A DNA stretch of 64,000 bases, taken from Meconema thalassinum (Eukaryota; Arthropoda; Insecta; Orthoptera; Tettigoniidae). Positions 46,244-57,733 of the stretch are shown here, in pieces (position 1 is the first letter of the stretch; each line of letters starts with the position of its first letter). Under the pieces are notes generated by a model. That model saw only the letters and a list, made by a program, of their open reading frames with translations, searched no databases and had not been told where the DNA came from. Position numbers and translations under genes: made by a program. The stretch spans positions 1,209,534,609-1,209,598,608 of the forward strand of contig OX336388.2 of the NCBI GenBank assembly GCA_946902985.2. The letters run 5' to 3'.

Positions 46244-47076
46244 AGGGTGTAACAAAAATGTACGGCAGAAAATGCAGGACACATTCCTCACACGTAGACG
46301 AAGAAATTATGTTACATGAACATGGGTCTGGAAACGCTATGTTTCCATGTTACAACTCATTTTCTCCAACTCATTAATCATGGGAAACACACAAGAACAG
46401 AACGTTTGAATCATGGGAAACATGCACTCTTGGTTACGTCTGGTTACGTTGCCATTATCGTAGGTGCACCGCCAATGTTTTGTTTTACATGGCCCTGTTG
46501 CCATGTGACTTACTGAATTGCTTGTTTACAGCTGTGCGACAAAACAAGAACTTCATGCACGATGGAGCACCTCCTCATTTTACAGTAGTGTTAATGTCCG
46601 TCGGCTTCTAAATAACAGATTCGGTGACATATGTATAGGTAGAAGTGGACCAATTGCCTGGCCTCCGTGCTCTCCGGATATAAACCCACTGGCCTTTTAT
46701 TTGTGGGGGCATTTTAAATCTCTTGTGTATCGAACCCCAGTACAAGATGTTCAGAGTCTCCGTACCCGTATTATGGAAGGCTGCGAAACCATACGCAATA
46801 CTCCATGGATACATCAACGCATCTGAGATTCACTACGACGGCGGGTTGATGCATGTATCAATGCGCACGGAGGGCAGATTGAGCATCTCCTGTGACAAAG
46901 AGTTCCATGTGGTATACTGATACGTTCTGTTCTTGTGTGTCTCCCATGATTAATGAGTTGGATATAATGAGGTGTAACATGGAAACAAAGCGATTCCGGT
47001 CCCATGATCATGTAACATAATTTCTTCGTCTACGTGTGAGGAATGTGTCCTGCATTTTGTGGCGTACAATTTTTAC
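46244..47076 (+). mobile_element. Dead mariner-like element with about 155-bp inverted ends
   Basis: 46249-46405 and 46922-47076 are inverted copies with scattered mismatches (GCAGGACACATTCCTCACAC is shared). The interior encodes a degenerate mariner-type transposase. Its right end runs directly into family C copy 4. Confidence 0.7.
46553..46826 (+). pseudogene. Mariner-type transposase C-terminal remnant
   Basis: MHDGAPPHFT holds the second catalytic Asp; the distal part reads WPPCSPDINPLAFYLWGHFK. In relatives the residue after NPL is the third catalytic Asp, and here it is Ala. Frame shifts separate the pieces, and the N-terminus is gone. Confidence 0.7.
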
Positions 47077-48313
47077 CTATTTTCATTTATGAAAAAATAG
47101 GCTTATGAGATCACATTTTGACCGTGTGTGCGTATGTATGTATGTATGTGTGTACGTCCATGTGTATGTCACCCCTAATAACTTCTAAATGGCTGGAGCG
47201 ATTTCAATGAAATAGTAGTACTATTTTGGCTGACCCCGACCGTGCCCCTCAAATTTTATTATGTCTCACCAATCCAACATGGCGGCTGTGCGAAATATTT
47301 CACCGGCATTCTATATCTCCGAAACTATTACTCATATCACCCTGAAATTTTGTACAGTGATAAAGGGCACTACTAGACGTTCACCTATGAAACTTTCAGA
47401 AACCTGTCAACTACAAAACGAACATGGCGGCCAAGCGAAGGTAAAACATTTAAATAGACTTTTCTCGCGAATTAACCATCCGAACGCAGTGAAACTTGGT
47501 ACAGCAAATGACTGCACAAATTTCAATGCACTGATATCTAATTTAGTTCATTTGTTTACATAACCTCAAGATGGCGGCTGTGCAAAATTTTGAAATTAAG
47601 TTATTATTTCTTGTGTTCTAATCATGCGATCGAAATCAACGTTTGACTAATAAACGTACACAATAATTCTCATCTAATTGTACATAACTCTATGGCCTAC
47701 ATTTTTATTAAAATTCAACATGGCGACCATCCAAAATATTTAGATGGTTCTCAATATTTATTAATCTACGGAAGAAATCAAACTGAAATTCTGTATGTGT
47801 ATAGAGGCTATAAACATACGTTCTCATATGGGACGTTCAATAACCTGGTGAGCACAAATCCAACATGGCGGCGACGCGAAATTTAAATATTGAAATGGAC
47901 GTTTCTCGCGATTTAACCATCCGAGCGCAGTGATACTTGGTACGGTATACGAGTATGCTTATAGGCTATACATTTAATCCACTGGCATCATTTAAATTAT
48001 TTTCATAACCACAAGATGGCGGCTGAGCGAAGTTTTAAAATCTCGTTTTTATTTCTTGTGTCCTAATCATGCGATTGAAGTTTGAATAAGACACTTAAAC
48101 AATAATCTTCATGTAATAATACGTAACTATATGGCCTATATATAAAAATCTAACATGGCAACCATCTGAAATATATAGACGGTTCTCATTATCTACGAAT
48201 CTATTATTACAACAATCAAACTGAAATTTTGTATATTGATAGAGGCAATTAACATAAGTAGGATAGGCCCTATATGAGAATAGGCTATATTAGTTCTTCA
48301 CGGAAGTACTTGT
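47077..48313 (-). mobile_element. Family C repeat, copy 4
   Basis: Reverse orientation: terminal hairpin and GGCTTATGAGATCAC at the left, CAACATGGCGG motifs inside, and GTTCTTCACGGAAGTACTTG at the right end. Confidence 0.8.
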
Positions 48314-49045
48314 TTGTTTCACTCTATTGGTGGCCGCGACATGCTTTAGACAAGAGTCTAAATTTGATAATCTAGTGTCTCAATTAGAACCTACATAGTC
48401 TATTATCGTAAATATTTGGGACATTACTAGAAAGTTGGAAGTGAATAAATACTCCATGGCTAAGGAACTCTTGGTGAACATTTTTAAAGAATGCGAAGAT
48501 AAGCACATTAATTGACTGAGTACTGGAATTGATTTGGGAGACAAAAATCGAGTCAATTGTTGTGCAAAACGCAAGTCTTGGCAGGTGTAGATGTAGGCCT
48601 ATCAGAATAGGTCCTTAAGACACTCTGGTTCGAAAAAGTACCGATCAAGGAACACAGTTATAAATCCTTCCTTTTCACGGTACACCGCACACCTCTACTC
48701 CAGGAAAATGCCAGGATGGTTTCTAACATTAGGCCCCTGCCGCCTCCTTCGCAATGCTCACTTGACTCAAGCGCTACAGATTATAAAAGAAGTACAAGTT
48801 ACTATTATCGGCAGGGTGAAGGCGGAAAATATGTTAATTGACAGTTAACAATTTCGTGAGAAACTGCATGAATACGTTTCCTTTCCTTATTTATAGTAGT
48901 ACGCACTAGTTCACCTGTTGTGAACTATTCCAATGAAAGGGCTGCAGCTTCCCACTGCAAGTTGAAGTAGGCCTACGGTTCTCGTCCAGGTGCCTTTTGA
49001 AGTCCGATAGATTTAGCCATTCCATCTGACGAACTGTTACAAAAG
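48314..49045. other. Spacer with a SINE core fragment
   Basis: 48705-48770 matches the SINE central domain (CCAGGAAAATGCCAGGATGG and GCCGCCTCCTTC). The rest is unrecognised. Confidence 0.5.
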
Positions 49046-49221
49046 ACAAGTAGTTCCGTGAAGAACTAAATAGCCTATTTTCGTATATCCTACTAGTCTT
49101 ACTTAGGACACAAGAATTAAAAACGAGATTTCAAAATTTCGCACAGCCGCCATCCTGAGGTTATGTAAACAATTGAACTAAATTAGATTTCAGTGCATTA
49201 CAATGTGTATAATTTGCTATA

Positions 49222-49688
49222 GTCGCCTCCGTAGCGTAGCGGTCAGCATGGTTAGCTGGGTTCGATTCCCGGCTCTGCCACGAAATTTGAAAAGTGGTAT
49301 GAGGACTGGAACGGGGTCTACTCAGCCTCGGGTGGTCCAAATGAGTAGAGGGGGTTCGATTCCCACCTCAGCCATCCTCGAAATGGTTTTCCGTGGTTTC
49401 CCACTTCGTCTTCGGGCAAATGCCGAGATGGTGCCTACTGTAAGGTCACGGCCGCCTCCTTCCCTCTTCCTAGCCTATCCGTCCCAATCTTCCATCCCTT
49501 CCCATCCCTCATGAGGCCCCTGTTCGCTTTGCAGATGAGGCCGCCTGGGCGAAGTGCTGATCACACCTCCCCAGTTGTATCCATCCCGACCAGATGTTCC
49601 AAGCTCCAGGACACTGCCCATAGAGGCCCTCGTTGAGTCCGTGGGAACCACCAACCTAGAGGGTAAATTGACTAAATAAAATAAATAA
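49222..49688 (+). repeat. Dimer-headed SINE, full
   Basis: TAGCGTAGCGG and GGTTCGATTCCCGG form a first, shortened head. GGGTTCGATTCCCACCTCAG forms a second. The central domain (GGTTTTCCGTGGTTTCCCAC, GGCAAATGCCGAGATGGT, CACGGCCGCCTCCTTCC) follows, then a long 3' part and an ATAAATAAATAA tail. Exact 13-bp duplications ATAATTTGCTATA lie at 49209-49221 and 49689-49701. Confidence 0.9.
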
Positions 49689-50009
49689 ATAATTTGCTAT
49701 ATCACGTTTCACTGCGCTCGAATTGTTAAATCTTGAGACAAGTCTATTTAAATGTTTCAACTTCGCTTGGTCGCCATGCTCGTTTTGTACTTAACAGGTT
49801 TATTAAAGTCACATAGATGAAGTAGTCCTCTTTATCACCGTACAACATTTCAGGGTGACATCATTTGCTGTCGCGGAGATATTGAATGCCAGTGAAATAT
49901 TTCGCGCGGCTGCCATGTTGGATTGGTGAAACGTATTAAAATTTGAGAGGCACGGTCGAGGTTGGACGAGGGTATTAATATGTACTTATCAAGTTTCATT
50001 GAAATGAAA

Positions 50010-50336
50010 CCGGGTGAGTTAGCCGTGGTCGTTACGGAATGACTGCTGGCAGTCGCTCACATCCGGGAGGCGAGGAGGTTCGAATCCCCCCGCCGGCAAC
50101 CTTGAAGATGGTCTTCTGTGGTTTCCCATCTTCCTTCCAGGCAAATGCCGGGGTTGGTCCCTAACTATAGGCCACAGCCGCTACCTTCCAACTCCTCGTC
50201 CTTCCATTCCACCTTCCCTCCCCAACGGTACTTGTAGCTCACCCATCGGGTGTCCGTCTCGAAGCAGCTACAAAACTGGTGAGCCGAACATGTCCTCGGA
50301 CACTCCCGGCACTAAAAGCCATACGCTAAAAAAAAA
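50010..50336 (+). repeat. SINE with shared central domain
   Basis: Head with TAGCCGTGGTCG and GAGGTTCGAATCCCC, then the common domain (GTGGTTTCCCATCTTCC, AGGCAAATGCCGGGGTTGGT, GGCCACAGCCGCTACCTTCC) and an A-rich tail. TGAAATGAAA is duplicated at 50000-50009 and 50337-50346. Confidence 0.85.
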
Positions 50337-50665
50337 TGAAATGAAAATAGGTTACAAACGCTGTTCCATGCAATGAACTGGTACACACGGATATTTGCCT
50401 CTTGAGTTTAAAGGTAATAAAGGCTACTTCATTTTCAGGTTTGATTTCTAAACCCTGCCGTTCCTAAACGTCGCACCTGTAGGACCGGGCTTACACAGTC
50501 TAAGCCTAAATCATCCCCTGATGTCATCTATATACACCTATATTTTATTGAGCACCTGATGCAAACTTTACCTATGGTTGTTTCAAAGTCTCTGCAAGAC
50601 GAACAATCTGCATGGAACAGTTCAAAGTCATTCCAACAGCTTGATTCCTGGGGCATTTTACTAAA

Positions 50666-51187
50666 GCGGCTTCGGTGGCGTAGTCGGTAGCATGCTGAGC
50701 TTCTATGCCCAAGATAGCGGGTTCAAACCCGGCCGAAGCCGTCGGATTTTTAAGAGCGTTAAAATCCGTCAGTATGCCTTCCTTCGGAGGGGAAGTAAAG
50801 CCGGCGGTCCCATGTCATAGATTTATGACATGTTAAAGAACCTTCCACTAATTACACCTGTGTGAAGCTAAATTGGATAGGTTAAGAATGTAAACAACGC
50901 TCTTAGGTTTCTACGTTCGTTGCCAAGAGCCGACTGCGGTGACGTCTAGTAGCTAAGTTCTGAACTTGGCCTAGTAGTCGTTGACGGTGGCGCTTGGCGG
51001 CAAAAGTAGGAACTATTTGAAAAATTCTAAGTTGCAGACTGTACTTAAATTAAAAAAAAACAGCTAACACACACTAATACAGTCATCACAATTAAAACCG
51101 GTTATCAGACAGTTTCTACACACACCCAAAGTACACGGGGCTAAATGACCGCGTTGTCGCAGCCCCTAAACTTAAGAACCAACAAAC
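50666..51187 (+). repeat. S1 SINE, intact reference copy
   Basis: A 76-base tRNA-like head whose ends CGGCTTCG and CGAAGCCG pair fully, with the A-box-like TGGCGTAGTCGG and the B box GGTTCAAACCC. A 440-base body ends AAGAACCAACAAAC. Exact 12-bp duplications CATTTTACTAAA lie at 50654-50665 and 51188-51199. Confidence 0.92.
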
Positions 51188-51449
51188 CATTTTACTAAAA
51201 CCAAGCCCTCAAGTAACATCAAATGAGTGGCTCCTAAGAGCACATATTTTCCTTGAAATGTGTTTTCAAAGAGCTCATAAAATTAATGACTGGGACAGGG
51301 GAGAAGAGGCTCTCTCCATTTCTTGGTCATCGTTAGAGTGGGCCGCTTTTTGTCTCGACTTGCTTTGAAACTCGCGGTCAGCACTGAGAAGTGCCGCTGG
51401 TAGGGCGGAAGCTTAAAATATGCAAGTTGACACAACTCAGAATCCAGCA

Positions 51450-51640
51450 GAGTAGCCTCGTGTGTTAGGTCACATTATGCTTCTGTAATAGAGATCCGAG
51501 GTTCGAATGCCTCACAGGCAGCAGCCAATCTAATTGTGGCTTCCCGATTGTTCCTTCACATCCCCTCAAGGCTAATATGAATTTGAGGTGTAGGCCTACC
51601 GCAGACTGCGTCTTGCGGAGATTTTAAGAACAAGCATTGA
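51450..51640 (+). repeat. Possible decayed tRNA-derived SINE
   Basis: TAGCCTCGTGTG and GAGGTTCGAATGCCTC are A-box-like and B-box-like at tRNA spacing. No duplication seen. Confidence 0.4.
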
Positions 51641-52630
51641 CTTCAACTGTACTGCAGCAGTGAGCGAGACTCTGAATTTCAGTGATAAATAGCGGGAGTA
51701 TATTTGAGTCTACTCTTTTATGTGATCAATAATCTTTTCGTGCATTAAAAAAAGTCTGCAAAACTCTCAATACGGGAACCAAATACCAGATTTGAATTTG
51801 CAAATATTATTTACCTAAGCATCGGTGAAACAATGACGCCAAATATTACAAAAATAGTGGCGAAAACAAAGCAACAAAGAGTTCAAAAGTAAATAAAATA
51901 CAAAATAGCATTGTTGGGTGGGCTAATTATTGGCAGACTACTTACAATTTTTGTTATTATGATAAAAACGAATATGTTTGTTTATTCATATCATGCTAAT
52001 TAAACAAAAAGGCTGTGTTTTAATGTATGTATTGATAGGTACTTATAGTATAGCCTACATTAAATTTTAAAGAAATGTGTTTTCAGTTCTCAATTTGCAG
52101 TGATACATCTATGACGTTGCCCTACGACAGCCTATCATACTGTGGAATGTTGCCTGCCATGGGCTATCAATAGATTTCAAGAATTGGAATTACTGTAAAT
52201 CCTCCTATTCTCATCACTGCAGTCGTGAGTTTTAACAAATACTGTATATTTATGAATACGGTAAAATAAAAGATGAAAGTAAGTGACATGATGAGATCTC
52301 TAAAAGCCTCTAGTTAAACGGGAGGTAAAACCTATAACAGCATATAAAGTATATCGTACATAAAACGCTAAGGTGCACGTTTCACAAAGCTGAAGCTCTT
52401 AAAACAAAGGGAGTTAGAAGGTGGGGTTTGTACCAAAATCTTCCAAATAGTCTCAATAGTACACCTACAGGAAAGTAATTGCATTTCTTGAAAACTCAAC
52501 GGAATTATATTTATTCGTTTATAAAGAGCATTTAAACAAACAAACAAGACGATAGCCCCTGCCAGAAATGTGTCGCGTTGAGCCCACATAACAGTGAAGC
52601 CAGGCAGGTGGTTTATTCGAGATTTCTCGC
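51641..52630. other. No recognised gene
   Basis: AT-rich unique-looking sequence. Confidence 0.4.
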
Positions 52631-52634
52631 ATAG

Positions 52635-52935
52635 GTCCTCCAGTTTTTTTTCGTAGTCAGTTTACCCTCCAGGTAGGCTTTTCCCACGGACTCAGCGAGG
52701 GATACCACCTTTGCCGCCTCTACGGATAGTGTCCTGGAGCTTGACATTGAGTCGGGGGATACAACTGGGGAAGCGGGACTAGCGCCTCGCCCAGACGGCC
52801 TCACCTGCAAAGCGAACGGGAGCCTCATGAGGGATGGGACGGGATGGAAAAAATGGTAGGGATAGACAAGGAAGAGGGAAGGAGGCGGTCGTGGCCTGAC
52901 GGTAGGCACAGTACCAGTATGTTGCTGTAGCAATT
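52635..52935 (-). repeat. Dimer-headed SINE, 3' part (minus)
   Basis: Matches 49430-49680 reversed (CCTCATGAGGGATGGGACGG, GGAGGCGGTCGTGGCC). The tRNA-like heads are missing. Confidence 0.75.
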
Positions 52936-53107
52936 GGAACGGAGCAGTTGGCTACACGGACATTGATTTTACGAGTATAAATAATTACGAGAGGATAGTG
53001 TTACGCAAGAATCAGCTGTGACACCAGGTGTATAGGCAACCCGCCACGATACCCAGAATGTTGTTCTGTTCAAGGTTATTGTCACCGGCCATTTCGCAGC
53101 TGAGTAG

Positions 53108-53301
53108 GAAAGGAAGGAAGATTGTAGTTTTACGTGACCGTGAATCTTGTGATTATGACCCACGGGACCTCCTTTTTACGTGGAATCCGAACCACAGGAC
53201 ATGGCATTTCACTTCGAAAATCTCACATGCATTGACCGGGAATCGAACCCGGACCGCCTTGGTGAGAGGCATACAGCTAGACCGCTGAGCCACCACGCCC
53301 C
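53108..53301 (-). repeat. S2 tRNA-derived SINE, full
   Basis: Same family as 10782-10978: on the minus strand TGGCTCAGCGG and CGGGTTCGATTCCCGG, tail CTTCC. Exact 13-bp duplications CGCAGCTGAGTAG at 53095-53107 and 53302-53314. Confidence 0.92.
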
Positions 53302-53314
53302 CGCAGCTGAGTAG

Positions 53315-54357
53315 ACGCGGGGTCATCATATGGTCGACTGACGCGATTTAGATCGAGAAAAACGCTGAATGCGATGTTTTACGAACTTTGAAGAATACAG
53401 AATTGAAAGAATATATTGCTGTGCACCACAAATTAACATGAATATGGAGGAAGCTGATTCTCTTGAGTTTTTGTAGGATATGATACTGTATGTAGTACGG
53501 AAAGGAATTATTTGTTAAACATCGAGTTTCATCGAGATATCATGGTCAGAGTGGGGGTGAGTAGGAGCTAGAGAGAGCTTGTGAGCAGAGCAGGAGTATC
53601 TTACGTCTTTGATCGGTGAAGAGTTCACATCGCGTCTTAAACTCGTTTCCAATACATGACGTTTCGAAAACATAGTGTGTGACAGACAATATTATACTAG
53701 TGACCTACGCTGGAGATGTACTCCAGTCTTATTTTGTGATAACTCACAAGAAGTATTAATTATATTGGAAGTTAAAAGACATTGAATTCTTTTGGAAAAG
53801 CATTTCAGTAGCGTACAGACAATTCTCTACAATAGTTCACGTTGTTATTTTACGTGAAGTTGGGAGGAATATTACCACAGCTTATTAAATCTACGACTAT
53901 GTGTGGTTAAATTGAAGAAGGAACACAGCTTACAGAGTGACCGAGAATGTCAAGAGTAATCATCTACGAGTAGTGGTTTTTGGGGGGTTCAGATGCCTCC
54001 ACCTCCACATTCCTCCACACAAGATGGCGGCGGCGCGATATCTCTCGAACGCATGGTCGGATTTTGACGAATGAGGTGTCATTGAACTCAGGCCAACACC
54101 CTCTTTCCAATGAACAACATATTTCAACCCCAAAATAAAACCTACCCCTACTAGGGGGTGAAATTGTAATTTCTTTTTGAAAATCTCGCTTTTCAAGTGC
54201 AACATGTGAGAGTTTGAATACCAATATGGAATTAAACGTTGTTCTACATAAAGTGCATGTGTACGCTGGATAGCCACTGAATTAATATGCTTGTTTTTTG
54301 TTTTTTACGCATGCCCACTCATGGCTTTTGTAAGAGGGTGGGGGAGCGGATCCCTGT
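53315..54357. other. No recognised gene
   Basis: Includes AAGATGGCGGCGGCGCGATA near 54021 and short overlapping open frames on the minus strand (53960-54277) without family features. Confidence 0.4.
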
Positions 54358-54500
54358 GGACGGGTCATTGTTGGCGGGTCATTGTTGACAGGCCATAGTT
54401 GACAGGTCCTTGTAGAAAAGTCCTTGAGGACAAGTCCTTGTTGACAGGTCCTTGTTGTCGGGTCATTGTTGACGGGTCCTTGTTGACGGGTCCCTTTGGC
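54358..54500. repeat. Degenerate 14-15-bp tandem repeat
   Basis: About ten units of TTGTTGACGGGTCC-type sequence. Confidence 0.75.
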
Positions 54501-54806
54501 CTGATCGCTACGGACTAGCCCATGAATTTATTTAAATTATGTCATAGAGCCTAACTACATTTTGCGTGTAAAGCAGTGTGTTGAACTGGCGTTGTTCACT
54601 AATCCCCCACTACTATAATGTGATAACGATATGAAAGGAAAGTGACGAAATACATGTGAACATACAAGGGATCTAACTTGGTGGATGGATGTGTTCTAAC
54701 GAGTCATTTGTAGTTGAAAGAGAATAATACATGTTCTTAAGATGTTAAAACTGTGGAGATGGTACGTGCAGTAAGACGTCTTGTTATTTCCTGTGTCTTA
54801 TTACAG

Positions 54807-55060
54807 ACATGGCAGAGAGCGCGTAGATTTGTTGCTATGACTAACGCTGCAGTAATTTGAAACCGCAAGTGTTCATTAAGACAATGGGTGATGATCATGC
54901 AAAGTTAGCAGTTATTGTATATTACACAGGTGTTCCTTCCAGTGTTGCTGACATGGCAGAGAGCGCACACTGCTGTTGCTATGACTGACGCTGCGGTAAT
55001 TTGAAACCCCAGGTGTTGATCAAGCAAAGTCAGCAGTAATTGGATACCACACAGGTGTTC
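54807..55060. repeat. Two-copy 144-bp duplication
   Basis: ACATGGCAGAGAGCGC, GTTGCTATGACT and ACACAGGTGTTCCT recur 144 bases apart with indels. Confidence 0.65.
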
Positions 55061-55143
55061 CTAGTGAACTTTGGACTCTCAGCTGTATTGGGAAAGGAAT
55101 TGCAATGATCTGCAAAAAAATGCTGACACGAGCGATGAGAGTT

Positions 55144-55181
55144 TATATAAGAGAGGTGTCATATATTTCCCTACTGTCAGT
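55144..55181 (+). promoter_or_regulatory. Candidate core promoter of the Polinton-type gene
   Basis: TATATAAG at 55144-55151 and the arthropod initiator TCAGT at 55177-55181 are spaced about 33 bases apart. A splice-donor-like site follows at 55246. Confidence 0.45.
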
Positions 55182-55325
55182 CTTTATTACTCGCTCAAGA
55201 GTTGTAAAAAAGCCTTTTTGGTAGAAAATTAAATTATTTTGCAAGGTAAGTACTTATTATTAATTATTATTAATGGATTGTAGTCTTTTATTACTAATTG
55301 ATGTTGAAGTTATTGATTGGAATGT

Positions 55326-55364
<39 letters not shown>

Positions 55365-56358
55365 TGTTTACAGATAATTGGGTACCTGTAGGTTACCAGA
55401 TTCCTACAATCTGTTCATTCAGTGACAACAGTTGATAAATTATAAAAAGGTAAGTGCCCTCTAATAACTAGGTAAGTGCTCTCTAATAACTTTTAAAACA
55501 GTTAGAGTGATATTTTACAATGTTCACCACTGCATGTCAGTGAAAATGGTATATTTGGCAGTCAAAAGTTGGAACTACTTGACCATGGTGTGTAAAGCTA
55601 ATTTTGTAGGTTAGATTTTGATTACCGCTCTATAAGTCTGAATGTTCATTGCTAGGTGTCAGTGACAGAGGGAATATTTAAAGACTTAACCTCAGTTCAC
55701 CTAACATAACCTAACTTTACCTAACTTAACCTTGTCACGTGACATGTTTTTCAAGTTAAGACTTGCTTTATGACTGACTATTACGTCACACTTAGCTCAC
55801 TTAACTGGTGGCTGCTGGTTTCTATCACGTGACATGTTCTACAAGTTTAGACTTGTTTTAAGACTGGCTATGACGTCACAGTTAGCTCACTTAACTGGCG
55901 ATCGCTGGTTTCTATCACGTGACATGTTCTACAAGTTTAAACTTGTTTTAAGACTGGCTATGACGTCACACTTAGCTCACTTAACTGGCGATCACTGGTT
56001 TCTATCACGTGATATGTTCTACAAGTTTAGACTTGTTTTAAGACTGGCTATGACGTCACACTTAGCTCACGTGACATGTTCTACAAGTTTAGGCTATCAA
56101 GTTCCAATGTTCACCGCTAGGTGTCAGTGACAGTGGTATACAGTAACCCCCAGTTAGAACTACATGAAGTTAGACTTGCTAGGAGTTCACAGATGATCGA
56201 TTTAAATACCCTGCTATAACCATTGAACGGAATGTAATTAATCTATTTATATTGTACTTTGTTTTATCATTTATTAAATATCTATATATTTTTTGTTTTA
56301 TCTTTTTATTAACATTTATGATTTCTTTCTTTTATAGGCAATTTCGAAAGTGATCATT
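55179..56358 (+). other. Candidate 5' untranslated exons and introns
   Basis: Donor AAG|GTAAGT at 55246, acceptor TTTGTTTACAG ending at 55373, donor AAAAAG|GTAAGT at 55450 and acceptor TTTCTTTTATAG ending at 56337. Together these predict two short leader exons (55179-55245 and 55374-55449) joined to the coding exon that starts at 56338. The second intron holds the 90-bp repeats. A model only; no transcript evidence. Confidence 0.4.
55733..56090. repeat. 90-bp tandem repeat with E-box and CRE palindromes
   Basis: Four units. Each has TCACGTGA (E-box/USF-type palindrome), with one altered in the third intact unit, and three have the perfect CRE TGACGTCA; the first has TTACGTCA. The 90-bp period keeps an open frame on the plus strand. 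Confidence 0.85.
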
Positions 56359-56630
56359 ATGTTCAAGTGTGGTGAATGTAAGAAACAGTTTTCAAGACCT
56401 GACAACCTTCAACGACACGCAAATGCTAAAACATGGCATTAAAATGTTTGTGTGCAGTCATTGTGCTATGACATTTAACAGATAGGATAGTCTTGGACGG
56501 CATGTAAATTTAATGCATGTCAGTTCAGCACCTTTTTCATGTACAGTTTGTGATCTTGGTTTTTCTGCTGTAAAGCGATATCAATCCCACATGGTTGAAG
56601 TGCAAGGGGAACAACAGGAATTAAAACTGT
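56359..56630 (+). pseudogene. C2H2 zinc-finger N-terminus of Polinton-type polymerase gene
   Basis: From ATG 56359: FKCGECKKQFSRPDNLQRH is a clean C2H2 finger. A frame change near 56430 leads to a second finger (CSHCAMTF then GRHVNLMH, with an in-frame stop) and a third (FSCTVCDLGFSA then SHM). Proteins of this type in arthropod Polinton and adintovirus-like elements often begin with several such fingers before the polymerase. Two lesions make it non-functional. The start follows a strong splice acceptor. Confidence 0.7.
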
Positions 56631-56639
56631 AAAACCATC

Positions 56640-57198
56640 AACTAGTTCGGAACCTTTAAACGAATGTGATGCTCAAAAGCGTAAACGTTCTCAAGGTTGT
56701 GAAAATAGTTGTGCAACAAAAAGAAAGAAGAATGGTGAACCTTCGATAACACATTGTGATGTATGTAATATTGATATACCTTCTTCAATCATTCATGGAC
56801 ATTTACGCAGTATTCATCATAAAAATAACGCTTGCCATGAAAGAAATTCTGGAAATATTCAGAAAATTGGCAGTGCATTTAAAAGTCGAATTGCTAGTTA
56901 TAGACTTTATAGTAAAGAAAAAACTCAAAGTATTGAATCATTTAAAAAAAAAAGTTCAACCTAGTGGGTTTGGCTTGGTAGAAAATGTGTTAGTAGAGCA
57001 TAAAACAATTAAAATGAATTTTGAACTTTTTGGACTCTATGTAAAAACTTGGAGTGAAGGTGAAATTACAGATATCAAATTTTTAATACAAAAACCTTAA
57101 TTGTTAGCGAATCAACTAATATTAGTGGTTTATACCAAACTATTTCAAGTGCTATCATTGTGAAGAGTGAAGAGTTCCAGGAAAGGGAGTCAGGCTAG
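56640..57198 (+). pseudogene. Polinton-type polymerase gene, linker region
   Basis: One frame carries another finger-like stretch (CDVCNIDIP then HLRSIHH) and an NIQKIGSAFKSRI segment. After a poly-A slippage near 56945 the next frame gives VEHKTIKMNFELFGLY and, later, an EEFQERESG motif. The order of these motifs matches the segment before the polymerase N-terminus in Polinton-like proteins. At least two frame changes and one stop are present. Confidence 0.7.
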
Positions 57199-57733
57199 GT
57201 GTTGGTTGAAGTACTTTATTTAGAAACCAACATGAATAACTACAACCCCCTTCGAGCATCATCATACATTGATTTGCCAGGATGGATCAAACGTAAGCAT
57301 GCTTGTGTAAACGTTATGAATAATGATGACGCATGCTTTGCATGGGCTGTAACCTCAGCTCTCCATCCAGCAGTGAGGTACACGATGAGAACATCATCAT
57401 ATCCTCACTATACTTCAGTGTTAGATTTAAAAGAAATGGAATTTCCTATGGCGATAAAAGACATTCAACGTTTTGAAAAGCTGAACAATATAAGTATTAA
57501 TGTTTATGAAATTGAAAATAAGAGAATAGTAGGTCCTCTATATTATACTCAGGAAAAAAGGATGCTCATGTAAATTTACTGTACATAACTGAAGGTGAAA
57601 ACACCCACTATTGTTGGATAAAACATTTAAGTAGACTTGTTGGTAGTCAAGTATCAAAACATAAATCTAAAAAGTGGTTGTGTGATGGTTGTTTGCTATA
57701 TTTCAGAAAAGAGGACCAACTAATTCAACATCA
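57199..57733 (+). pseudogene. DNA polymerase B (Polinton type), N-terminal part
   Basis: The frame has YNPLRASSYIDLPGWI, then NDDACFAWAVTSAL, EFPMAIKDIQRFEKLNNISI and, after a frame change at about 57565, YCWIKHLSRLVGSQVSKHKS and a CDGCLLYF finger. This order is the conserved N-terminal region of protein-primed family B polymerases of Polintons/Mavericks and adintoviruses, which copy linear double-stranded element DNA. It is cut by a family C insertion at 57734 and continues at 59279. Confidence 0.8.

Larger units (their letters stand above)
49046..50358 (+). mobile_element. Family C repeat, copy 5, with two SINEs inside
   Basis: Begins ACAAGTAGTTCCGTGAAGAA and has deletions compared with copy 1. 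Two SINEs with their own target duplications interrupt it. A short GAAAATAGG at 50344-50352 may be its 3' hairpin remnant. Confidence 0.7.

Noticed and set aside
47261..47563. Similar peptides repeated in family C copies
   Set aside because: Similarity comes from the 146/292-bp repeat; stops and frame changes differ between modules, so coding is unlikely.
50666..50741. A real tRNA gene
   Set aside because: The head is tRNA-sized with A and B boxes, but it is followed by the S1 body and recurs in several copies, so it is a SINE head.
53960..54277. Minus-strand 105-codon frame
   Set aside because: Two overlapping frames of similar length with no family feature; probably accidental.
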